This document shows positions 25,941 through 33,604 of a DNA stretch of 40,784 bases, piece after piece. Within the stretch, counting starts at the first letter, position 1; each line of letters begins with the position of its first letter. This stretch comes from Aliiruegeria lutimaris. Its GTDB lineage: Bacteria > Pseudomonadota > Alphaproteobacteria > Rhodobacterales > Rhodobacteraceae. The notes below the pieces were generated by a model. It searched no databases, was not told where the DNA came from, and saw nothing but the letters and a program-made list of their open reading frames with translations. The DNA lies in the NCBI RefSeq assembly GCF_900099935.1, contig NZ_FNEK01000046.1:1-40784 (forward strand), in the 5' to 3' direction. Both the position numbers and the translations under genes were made by a program.

Positions 25941-27470
25941 ATGTCTGACATACAGCCGCGCAAAGTTGCCCTTCTGGGGCTGATGCTCGAAAGTAACAGT
26001 TTCGCCCCTGTGATAACGGAAGAGGATTATCTTCGGCGCGTCTATCTGGCCGGGGACGAGATCCTTCGCGATCTTGCCAGCTTCGATCCCATGTTGCCTA
26101 CGGAGTTGTGCGGCTTCTGTCGCGAGATGGACAGCCAGGGCGACTGGCAGCCGGCGCCTGTTTTGGTGGGGCTCGTAGAGGCAGGGGGACCACTTGAACA
26201 TGGGTTCTACAAGACAACGCTTGCCGAGATGCGCCGCCGTCTGGAGGCCGCGATGCCGCTGGACGCCGTCTATATCTGCAACCATGGGGCGATGATCACG
26301 ACCGAGATGCTCGACCCGGATGGCGAGATCTTCGCCATGGTGCGAGAGATTGTCGGCCCGGACACGCCTATCGTGGCGACACTGGACCTCCACGGAAATG
26401 TGTCGTCGCGGATGGTGGATAGTGTGGACGTGATCGTATCTTACAGGACCAACCCCCATGTCGACATGCTGGAACGTGGCAAGGAAGCCGCCCGAATTCT
26501 GCAGGAGCTGTTCTCGGGAATGGAGCCCGAGGTGGCCTTTCTGCGGCTGCCGATCGTGCCGCCGACCGTCACGCAGTTGACCGAAGAAGGTCCTTACGCC
26601 GACCTGATCGATTATGGCCAGTCCCTGGTTGGGGAAGGGATTGTGAACATTTCCATTCTCGGCGGGTTCGCCTATAGCGACACTCCCAAGAATGGGTTGG
26701 CGATCATCGTGACGGCGCGCGAAAAAGGCGGCACCGCAGACCGCGTCGCCAGAAAGATCGCGCAGCTTGCCTGGGACAGCCATCGACGGTTCATGCCGGT
26801 CCTGACGTCGATGGAAACGGCAGTCGAACGTGTTCTGCAAGTTTCACGGGACCCTTCATTGCCTCCGGTTATCCTCGCTGATGTCGCGGATAACCCGGGT
26901 GGCGGCGGCAACGGCAACACCATGTGGATCATCGAGGCGCTTCATGCTGCCGGGGCCACGGGCGTGATCGTCGGTGTGATCAACGATCCGAGGTTAGCGG
27001 CCGAGGCTGCCGATCTTGGCGAAGGGTCGGTATTTCGAGCCGTTTTCAACCGGGACGAACCCGACCAGTTTTCCCGTCGTTTCGAGGCCGAGGCCAGAGT
27101 TGTCAGCATACGCGATGGCGATTGCGTGGGACGCCGAGGGTTCTACGCCGGGCGGCGCATGAATCTCGGGTTGACCGTGCGGCTCGCGCTTGGAGGAATC
27201 GATGTGGTCGTGATCTCGATCCGCAACCAATGCGCAGATCCGGTGTTCCTGGAGATGATGGGACTCGACATCGGCGCGGCGCGCGCCGTCGTGGTGAAAT
27301 CCAGGGGGCATTTCCGAGCCGGGTTCAGCGAGTTCTTTGGGCCGGATCAAGTGATCGAAGTGGATGCGCCGGGGCTGACCTCGCCGATCCTGTCACGGTT
27401 CGATTTCAAGAACATGCCTCGTCCGGTGTTTCCGGTCGATTCCGAGGTGGAGTGGTCGGTGCCTGCTTGA
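25941..27470 (+). CDS. M81-family metallopeptidase (MlrC-like)
   Basis: A 509-aa protein of peptidase family M81, named after MlrC, which cleaves the linear tetrapeptide from microcystin. The N-terminal domain carries family blocks ESNSFAP (17-23), NHGAM (114-118, H115), LDLHGN (149-153, D149/H151) and TNPH (170-173, H173), all candidate metal ligands; the C-terminal domain contains DVADNPGGGGNGNT. No signal peptide, so cytosolic. Most proteobacterial homologues lie beside importers and act on unknown amide substrates, as here with TRAP genes downstream. ATG has an AGGGG site 7 nt upstream. Confidence 0.92.
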   Translation: MSDIQPRKVALLGLMLESNSFAPVITEEDYLRRVYLAGDEILRDLASFDPMLPTELCGFCREMDSQGDWQPAPVLVGLVEAGGPLEHGFYKTTLAEMRRRLEAAMPLDAVYICNHGAMITTEMLDPDGEIFAMVREIVGPDTPIVATLDLHGNVSSRMVDSVDVIVSYRTNPHVDMLERGKEAARILQELFSGMEPEVAFLRLPIVPPTVTQLTEEGPYADLIDYGQSLVGEGIVNISILGGFAYSDTPKNGLAIIVTAREKGGTADRVARKIAQLAWDSHRRFMPVLTSMETAVERVLQVSRDPSLPPVILADVADNPGGGGNGNTMWIIEALHAAGATGVIVGVINDPRLAAEAADLGEGSVFRAVFNRDEPDQFSRRFEAEARVVSIRDGDCVGRRGFYAGRRMNLGLTVRLALGGIDVVVISIRNQCADPVFLEMMGLDIGAARAVVVKSRGHFRAGFSEFFGPDQVIEVDAPGLTSPILSRFDFKNMPRPVFPVDSEVEWSVPA

Positions 27471-27507
27471 AAACGCGGCCCCTTTACCGTTGGCGATAAT
27501 GCAGGAG

Positions 27508-27529
27508 AACCGGTGCTGGAGACCGGGTT
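27508..27529 (+). terminator. Hairpin after the M81 gene
   Basis: AACCGGT / ACCGGGTT: seven pairs with one bulged G and a 7-nt loop, 38 bp past the M81 stop, in the 198-bp gap before the TRAP genes. No T-tract follows. An ATTGG...CCAAT inverted repeat lies near 27590-27614 further on. No firm promoter is visible. Confidence 0.3.
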
Positions 27530-27668
27530 GCGGAGCTGTGTCCTTGCGCTGCTGCCGTCCTCAAGAGTCCTGCATAACGCAATAGAATATTGGCATTTTA
27601 TCGCCGTCCAATCGCTCTCTAGATTTTGCGGCAGAACAACAAAGCAACTGGGAGAGAAATAGCCAGCC

Positions 27669-28691
27669 ATGTTCAGCAAAGCCAGATTCAGTATCGCCGC
27701 GACTGTTATCGCCGCAGCTTTCACCGCGCTGCCGGCGTCTGCAGAAACGATCAAGTTCGGAATGAACGCGCCTCAGGGCGACAATCCGGAGTGGAATGCC
27801 CTGGTGGCATTCAAGAACCACGTCGAATACAAGACCGAGGGCGCGATCGACGTGAAGCTCTTCCCGAGTGCGCAGCTCGGTGCCGAACGGGCCTGTGCCG
27901 AACAGGTCCAGCAGGGGACGGTCGAGGTCTGTTTGGTGGACACCGGCGCCTTGGCCGGTTTCTACAATAACATCCAGGTTCTGTCGGTGCCTTACCTGTT
28001 CAAGTCCTCGGCGCATGCGTGGAAGGTTTTCGACAGCCCGTTCTTCGACCAACTCGCAGAGAACATGCGCGCCGAGACCGGCATTCGCGTCATGGCATGG
28101 GGTGAAAACGGCTTCCGTGATTTCACCAACAACGTGCGACCGATCCGGACTCCCGAGGACCTTTCCGGCCTGAAAATGCGGGTCATGGAAAGCCCGGTAT
28201 TCATCCGCTTTGTCGAGTCTTTCGGTGCGGCGGCAACGCCGATGCCCGGCTCCGAGATCATCATGGCCGCGAAGCAGGGTGTGATCGACGGGCAGGAGAA
28301 CCCGGCCCAGGTGAACTATGACTACAACCTCATGGATGTGCAGAAGTACATGTCGACCGATGAGCATATCCTAGGGGTTCACGCCTACATCATCTCGGAC
28401 AAGTTCTTCGACAAGCTGAGCGACGAGCACAAGGCCGTCGTGCTCGAGGCCGCGTTGCTCGCATCGCGGATTGAGAACACCCAGAAACTGGCCGGGGCGA
28501 AAAAGTATATCGACCTGATCAAGGACAAGGGCGTCGAAGTCCACATGACCACCATGGCGGAGAAGGAAGCCTTTGCCGAGGTCTCGCAGGAGCCTGTGCT
28601 CGAGTATCTGCGCGAGCAGGTCGGGGCGGATCTGGTTGCGGACCTTCTGGCGACGGCCAAGGAATATGAACCGTCGCTCTATGGAAAGTAG
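27669..28691 (+). CDS. TRAP transporter solute-binding protein, DctP family
   Basis: A 340-aa periplasmic binding protein. The signal peptide ends at about residue 25 (LPASA-E). The DctP hallmark arginine that pairs with the ligand carboxylate is likely R171 (GLKMRVMESP), and VIDGQENP at 205-212 is the standard family block. The ligand is therefore probably a carboxylic acid. The gene follows a GGGAGAG ribosome-binding site. The two membrane genes lie downstream after a hairpin. The neighbours suggest an amino- or hydroxy-acid derivative, which is inference. Confidence 0.94.
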   Translation: MFSKARFSIAATVIAAAFTALPASAETIKFGMNAPQGDNPEWNALVAFKNHVEYKTEGAIDVKLFPSAQLGAERACAEQVQQGTVEVCLVDTGALAGFYNNIQVLSVPYLFKSSAHAWKVFDSPFFDQLAENMRAETGIRVMAWGENGFRDFTNNVRPIRTPEDLSGLKMRVMESPVFIRFVESFGAAATPMPGSEIIMAAKQGVIDGQENPAQVNYDYNLMDVQKYMSTDEHILGVHAYIISDKFFDKLSDEHKAVVLEAALLASRIENTQKLAGAKKYIDLIKDKGVEVHMTTMAEKEAFAEVSQEPVLEYLREQVGADLVADLLATAKEYEPSLYGK

Positions 28692-28717
28692 GTTCCTGTA
28701 GTCAAACGAGAACGAGG

Positions 28718-28757
28718 GGCAGGGAGCGTCATGTCTGACGGTCTCTGCCGCTGTTTT
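28718..28757 (+). terminator. Attenuator-like hairpin between DctP and DctQ
   Basis: 14-position stem from 28718-28731 to 28736-28749 with 12 Watson-Crick pairs, one G-U and one G-G mismatch, a 4-nt loop TGTC, then GCTGTTTT. It sits in the 97-bp gap after the binding-protein gene. It fits a partial rho-independent terminator that raises binding-protein over membrane-subunit expression. Confidence 0.6.
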
Positions 28758-28788
28758 CCGAAGTGAATCAAGCAAGGAAGGGGACGTC

Positions 28789-29304
28789 ATGGCTAACCTG
28801 CCGCGGAAATTGGTGAACCGGATTTCCGATTCGACTGAGGCTCTGACAGGGCTGCTTCTGTTGGTCGTGGTGGCGCTCAACCTTGCCCAGATCTTTTTTC
28901 GCTATGTCGTGGTTGACCCGATCTCGTGGTCGGAAGAGGCGATGCGCTACGCCACGACTTGGATGGTCATGCTCGCGGCAGCGCCAGCCCTTTTGCGACA
29001 CGAACACATGGCGGTCGATTTTCTGCAGTACGATACTCCGCCGAAGTTGCGCCGAGTTGTCCGCCTCGTTTCGCAGGGTTGCGTTGCCGCGTTCTGCATC
29101 CTTCTTATCTGGAAGGGCTTTCCGGGCGCGATCGACAACATGCGACAGGTTTCTCCGGCGATCCGTGTTCCGATGACACTGCCCTATCTCGCCGTGCCAG
29201 TGGGCGCCGTGCTGATCTTGATAAACACGGTTGCCATGATGCTTCTTCCCGAAATGTCCACAGAGGACCTTGCGGCCACTTCACCCTCGGAGAAAGCTCA
29301 ATGA
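28789..29304 (+). CDS. TRAP transporter small permease, DctQ family
   Basis: A 171-aa inner-membrane protein with four predicted helices (about 20-38, 54-71, 91-109 and 131-150) and the family block RYVVVDPISWSEE following the first helix. AAGGAAGGGG precedes the ATG. It overlaps the large-permease start by 4 nt (ATGA) and forms the membrane complex with it. Confidence 0.94.
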   Translation: MANLPRKLVNRISDSTEALTGLLLLVVVALNLAQIFFRYVVVDPISWSEEAMRYATTWMVMLAAAPALLRHEHMAVDFLQYDTPPKLRRVVRLVSQGCVAAFCILLIWKGFPGAIDNMRQVSPAIRVPMTLPYLAVPVGAVLILINTVAMMLLPEMSTEDLAATSPSEKAQ

Positions 29305-30572
29305 TCGCGATGGCTATCGTCTTCGTCGTGACGCTTCTTCTTGGCGTGCCAATCGTGTTTTCGCTGGGGCTGGCCGGGGCAGTTGGTCTTTGGGCGCTGG
29401 ATTTGGACCTCCTGACGGTTCCGACCAGGCTCTTTACCGGGATGGACAATTTCGTCCTGCTCGCGGCGCCATTCTACATCCTCGCGGGCGAGATCATGAA
29501 TCGCGGCGGGATTACCGAGCGCCTGATCCGATTGGCGGGACTAATTACCCGTGGCGTGCCGGGCGGAACGGCTTATGCCAATGTATCTTCCTCTGTTCTG
29601 TTCGCCGGGATTTCCGGCGCAGCTGTAGCGGATACGGCCGCCTTGGGGCAGGTTTTCATCAATGGGATGCCGAAAGAAGGCTACGACAAGAACTATGCCG
29701 CTGCGGTAACGATCGCGTCTTCAATAATCGGTCCGATCATCCCGCCTTCGGTTATCATGATCATCTATGCGTCGGTGACCCGGTTATCGGTGATCGACTT
29801 GTTCGTTGCCGGGGTAATTCCAGGGATACTGTTGGCGGCGGCGATGTGGATGGTGATCTATTTTCAGGCACGTGGCGACCGGTTGCCGCGCTCGCAAATC
29901 CGTATCGAGCGGCACGAGATCCCCGTCATGATCCGGGATGGCGCCCTGGTGCTCGGCCTGCCGGGGATCATCGTCGGTGGCACGCTCCTGGGGGTATTCA
30001 CAGCGACCGAGGCTGGCGGCGTTGCGGTTCTTTACGCCTTGGTGGTGTCGGCATTCATCTTTCGAACCATAGACCTGCGGGAATTCTGGGATTCATTGAA
30101 ACGCGCGGCGCGAATGACCGCGACCATCTACCTGATCATCGCGGCGGCGACGATTGTCTCATATGTGCTGACGATCGGCGGTATCGGGATGGCGGTGCAG
30201 GAATTTGCCTCGCAGTTTGCCGGCAGCCCGGTCACTTTCCTGATCGTGCTGTCGGCGGTCCTGCTGGTCGTGGGGACCTTCCTCGAACCCGGTGCCGCGA
30301 TCGTTCTGATCGTTCCGGTTCTCATGCCAGTGACCAACGCGATGGGAATCGATCCGATGCAGCTCGGCATGGTCATCATTCTGACCCTTACACTCGGCCT
30401 TATCACGCCGCCGGTAGGCGTTTGCCTGTTCGTGGCCTGCCGGATCGCCAACAGTCCCGTCCTGCGGATTTTTCGGGCAGTCCTACCGTTCCTGATTGTC
30501 GAACTCGTGGTAGTTCTGCTGCTGATCCTGTTCCCGCAACTTTCGGCGTTCCTGCCGGCCATGTTGCGGTGA
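29301..30572 (+). CDS. TRAP transporter large permease, DctM family
   Basis: A 423-aa inner-membrane transport subunit of many helices. Family blocks include the first helix with GVPIVFSLGLAG, the AAPFYILAGEIMNRGGIT segment, SGAAVADTAALG, and IIPPSVIMIIYA. An in-frame extension reaching back to 28926 lies inside DctQ and is an artefact; ATG at 29301 overlaps the DctQ stop by 4 nt and starts directly at the first helix. Transport is driven by the sodium or proton gradient in this family. Confidence 0.95.
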   Translation: MIAMAIVFVVTLLLGVPIVFSLGLAGAVGLWALDLDLLTVPTRLFTGMDNFVLLAAPFYILAGEIMNRGGITERLIRLAGLITRGVPGGTAYANVSSSVLFAGISGAAVADTAALGQVFINGMPKEGYDKNYAAAVTIASSIIGPIIPPSVIMIIYASVTRLSVIDLFVAGVIPGILLAAAMWMVIYFQARGDRLPRSQIRIERHEIPVMIRDGALVLGLPGIIVGGTLLGVFTATEAGGVAVLYALVVSAFIFRTIDLREFWDSLKRAARMTATIYLIIAAATIVSYVLTIGGIGMAVQEFASQFAGSPVTFLIVLSAVLLVVGTFLEPGAAIVLIVPVLMPVTNAMGIDPMQLGMVIILTLTLGLITPPVGVCLFVACRIANSPVLRIFRAVLPFLIVELVVVLLLILFPQLSAFLPAMLR

Positions 30573-30608
30573 AGTTCCATCCCTGAATCTCAAGCCCTAG
30601 GAAACCCC

Positions 30609-31583
30609 ATGATCGTCATATCTGAAGCTCTCGCCCGAGATTTGGTAACGCTAGCCGATGCCATCGAGGCCGTCGAAACCTGTTTTGCCGGTATGGCGAT
30701 GGGCACCGCGAGAAATTATCCGGTTGTCCGGGAGGTGCTCGGTCTCCATGACGCCGTGTTTGGCGTGAAAACCGGTTGCGATATCGGCCAGGAGGTGCTC
30801 GGACTCAAGGCGGGCGGATACTGGCCGCACAACGCCGCGCGCGGGGAAATGGGAAATCACCAATCCTCGACGCTTCTGTTCGATGCGGGTTCGGGCCGGG
30901 CATCGGCGCTTGTCTCCGCAAATTACCTGACAGGAGCGCGAACTGGCGCTTCAAGCGCGATTGCAACCAAGTACCTGGCGCGGAAAGATGCCAGTGTGCT
31001 CGGTCTCATAGGCACCGGTGGGCAATCGGAGTATCAGTTGCGCGCGACGATGGAAGTTCGCCAGATCAAGGAGGTCCATGCCTGGGATCCGGTCGTGGCC
31101 AACCTGGAGCGGTTTGGCGAACTCTCCCAGAAGCTCGGGTTGGGGTTCACCGGCCATGCCGACCCGCGCGGTGCGGTCGCCCCGGCCGATATCGTGATCA
31201 CCGTCACGCCCTCCCAAGCGGCGATCGTCGAAAAGGCTTGGGTGCGGCCTGGCACGCATGTGTCGGCAATGGGTGCCGACACGAAAGGAAAGCAGGAACT
31301 CGCCCCGGATCTCGTTGCCGGCGCCTCGCTCTTTTACGACGAACTGGAACAGGTGCAGTCAATCGGCGAATTCCAGCACGCCTTTGCGCAAGGGCTGATC
31401 AAGGCTGATGATCTCAGGGCGAGCATCGGTGAGGTCGTGGCGGGCATGCACCCCGGGCGGAAGACCGACGACGAGATCACTATTTTCGACGGGACAGGGG
31501 TGGCGTTACAGGATCTCGTGGTTGCCAATCTCGCGGTGAACAAGGCGCGGGCCGCCGGGCGTGGCAACACCGTTGAGTACTGA
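30609..31583 (+). CDS. Ornithine cyclodeaminase/mu-crystallin family protein, iminosuccinate-reductase-like
   Basis: A 324-aa NAD(P)-dependent enzyme. The dinucleotide motif GTGGQS is at 135-140, with conserved K67 (GLKAGGYWPHN) and R111 (TGARTGA). Blocks such as NYPVVRE, NHQSS and GADTKGKQE recall BhcD, the iminosuccinate reductase of the beta-hydroxyaspartate cycle, more than classical ornithine cyclodeaminase; I recall this from family knowledge and could not align it. Members of the wider family reduce imines or form them from amino acids. The gene is 36 bp after the TRAP large permease, so importer and enzyme are probably co-transcribed. Confidence 0.85.
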   Translation: MIVISEALARDLVTLADAIEAVETCFAGMAMGTARNYPVVREVLGLHDAVFGVKTGCDIGQEVLGLKAGGYWPHNAARGEMGNHQSSTLLFDAGSGRASALVSANYLTGARTGASSAIATKYLARKDASVLGLIGTGGQSEYQLRATMEVRQIKEVHAWDPVVANLERFGELSQKLGLGFTGHADPRGAVAPADIVITVTPSQAAIVEKAWVRPGTHVSAMGADTKGKQELAPDLVAGASLFYDELEQVQSIGEFQHAFAQGLIKADDLRASIGEVVAGMHPGRKTDDEITIFDGTGVALQDLVVANLAVNKARAAGRGNTVEY

Positions 31584-31593
31584 TCGGTCCGGG

Positions 31594-31614
31594 TCAGCGG
31601 TCACCAGCCGCTGA
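31594..31614. terminator. Hairpin at convergent gene ends
   Basis: TCAGCGG / CCGCTGA, 7-bp stem with a 7-nt loop, spanning the 17-bp gap between the convergent cyclodeaminase-family and PLP-enzyme genes and overlapping the latter's stop codon. It may end transcription in both directions; no long T-tract. Confidence 0.4.
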
Positions 31615-32770
31615 TCCGTTTCCACTCTTCGACCACCTCGATCCCGTCGCTTTCCTCGCTGTCGACGACGAAATAGCGAGGATACATTGACGCCGTCATG
31701 CAGACATGGTTGGGGTATATCCTGAGCCGGCTTCCGATGGTGAAATCGTCCAGCGCGTGTGGCAAAGCGACCGGAATGAGACCGTGCTCTTGGTACACCC
31801 GCGCAATCGTGAGTTGCGGCGAATACACTGAACCGTCGATATCAGCGGCGAGGCCGAAGCCAACATCGTTACTGACATTTTCGGTGCTGCGGTCCTTGGA
31901 CATCGCCAGGGCGCCGGCATCGACTGTCATGTGCCTTAGGTCCGCACGATGGCCGGTGACTTCGGTCAGTACCGAAACGGCGAGGTCCTCGAGATCACAA
32001 GTGAGGATCTGCGCCTGGAAAACGTCTCCGAACATGAACACACCGGCCCGGGTTTCGGTGACGCCTTCCAGATGGCGGGCGTGCAGTGCCGTGGGGGATG
32101 AGCCGACACTGACGGTGGGGCAGGGAATTCCGGTCGCGCGGATTCGTTCGGCTGCCGTAACCACGGCAAGACGTTCCGCTTCGGCCACCGCTTCGATCTC
32201 CTTCAACGACCGGCAGCCGTAAGAATGCCCCGCATGGGTCATGACGCCATCGAAAACGACATTCTCGTCCCCGGCCAGTGTCCTGGCGATTTCCAGCACA
32301 AGAGGGGAGTCGGGCTCAACGCCAGAACGCCGTTCGCCGCAGTCGATTTCGATCTGAACATGAAAGACTGCATTGGCTTCGGTTGCGTGGCGGCAAATCG
32401 CCTGCGCCGTCCCGAGATCGTCCGTGATCAGCGTGACGCGGGCGCCTTCCCGTTGAATTGCAGCGACGCGGTCCAGCTTGTCGGGGGTGATCCCGACTGC
32501 GTACTGGATGTCCCGGATCCCGTTGCTTGCGAAATACTCCGCCTCCAACAGGGTGGACACGGCAATTCCCGGGCTGTCCGGCCCATCGAAGAGCCGGGCC
32601 ACCTCGATCGATTTTGCCGTCTTTAGATGCGGGCGCAGTTTGACACCGGTGCGGGCACAGGCGGCCTTCATACGGGCGATGTTCCTGCGTAGCTTTGCGC
32701 GATCGAGCACAAGGCAGGGCGTCGGCAGGGTGAGGAGGGTCTTCCGGTTTGGCACGTTCGGTTCTTTCAT
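31601..32770 (-). CDS. DSD1/D-threonine aldolase-like PLP enzyme (third paralogue)
   Basis: A 389-aa fold-type III PLP enzyme. The Schiff-base lysine is K50 in RPHLKTAK, and the C-terminal metal motif is HxC (H355, C357 in PNHVC), as in D-serine dehydratase. It is longer than the other two copies and diverges early (RPHLKTAK in place of RPHxKTHK), so it is a separate branch. I take ATG at 32770; a TTG at 32791 overlapping the SDR stop is possible, and neither has a strong ribosome-binding site. It is the last gene of the trio CFCxxC protein-SDR-PLP enzyme. Confidence 0.87.
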   Translation of the reverse strand: MKEPNVPNRKTLLTLPTPCLVLDRAKLRRNIARMKAACARTGVKLRPHLKTAKSIEVARLFDGPDSPGIAVSTLLEAEYFASNGIRDIQYAVGITPDKLDRVAAIQREGARVTLITDDLGTAQAICRHATEANAVFHVQIEIDCGERRSGVEPDSPLVLEIARTLAGDENVVFDGVMTHAGHSYGCRSLKEIEAVAEAERLAVVTAAERIRATGIPCPTVSVGSSPTALHARHLEGVTETRAGVFMFGDVFQAQILTCDLEDLAVSVLTEVTGHRADLRHMTVDAGALAMSKDRSTENVSNDVGFGLAADIDGSVYSPQLTIARVYQEHGLIPVALPHALDDFTIGSRLRIYPNHVCMTASMYPRYFVVDSEESDGIEVVEEWKRISGW

Positions 32771-32787
32771 TCTTGCGGACCCGTAGG

Positions 32788-33588
32788 TCAATCCTTCGAC
32801 TCGAGTATGAACTCGTCGATCATCACGTTCATGCCTGCCATCAGCCCGCCATCGACCGGCAGCATCGCGCCCGTGATGTAGCTTGCATCTTCCGACGCCA
32901 GGAATGAGACGGCCTTGGCGATGTCCTCCGGTTCGGCCACCCGCCCCATCGGGTACCAGCGCGCCAGCTTGTTGAAGACGTCGGGATCTTTCCGGATGCG
33001 GATCTCCCAGGACGTGTTGTTGGTCCGAACCGAGCCGGGCAGGACCGCGTTGCAGCGAATGCCGTACTTGCCGAATTCCGAAGCCGTGGACTGCGTGAGA
33101 TTGATGATCCCCGCTTTTGCAGCGCTGTAGGCGGGATTGCCGAAATAGCGCATACCGTTGACGGAGGCGATATTGACGATGACCCCTGCGCGGCGATCGA
33201 TCATGCCAGGAAGGACCGCGCGAATGCAGTGATACGGGCCGTGAAGGTTGACATCTATCTCGCGGTGCCAGGAATCCAGCGCGATCGTTTCGATATCGCC
33301 GGCATCGGTGAAACCTGCATTGTTCACCAGCAGGTCGATAGGGCCAAGCGTCGTTTCGGTATCGGCAATCGCGCGGTCGACTGCGGCGAAATCGGTGATA
33401 TCGGCCTTCCGAAAGATTGCGGTACCGCCCCCATCGACGAGGCGCGCTGCGGTCGCCTCGGCCCGCTCGATGTCAATGTCCAGGATGCAGACAGCGGCTC
33501 CATCCTGCACCAGGCGCTCCGTGATTGCCTCGCCGATGCCCTGGCTGCCGCCGGTTACAATGGCCACAGGTTTGCTTGAAGTCGTCAT
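32788..33588 (-). CDS. Short-chain dehydrogenase/reductase (SDR), right block
   Basis: A 266-aa classical SDR. TGGSQGIG is at 12-19, NNAG at 89-92, catalytic S142, Y154 and K158 (YSAAKAG). The C terminus has TGAMLPVDGG plus a short tail. AAAGGACC precedes the ATG. It is 16 bp after the second CFCxxC protein gene and 17 bp before the start of the PLP enzyme, so the trio is one transcript. Typical activity is NAD(P)-linked oxidation of a hydroxyl group; a secondary alcohol or sugar-acid substrate is plausible. Confidence 0.92.
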   Translation of the reverse strand: MTTSSKPVAIVTGGSQGIGEAITERLVQDGAAVCILDIDIERAEATAARLVDGGGTAIFRKADITDFAAVDRAIADTETTLGPIDLLVNNAGFTDAGDIETIALDSWHREIDVNLHGPYHCIRAVLPGMIDRRAGVIVNIASVNGMRYFGNPAYSAAKAGIINLTQSTASEFGKYGIRCNAVLPGSVRTNNTSWEIRIRKDPDVFNKLARWYPMGRVAEPEDIAKAVSFLASEDASYITGAMLPVDGGLMAGMNVMIDEFILESKD

Positions 33589-33604
33589 TGAAGGTCCTTT
33601 CTTC

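Noticed and set aside
28926-29300. N-terminal extension of the TRAP large permease
   Set aside because: It lies within DctQ in another frame; the ATGA overlap at 29301 begins directly at the first membrane helix.
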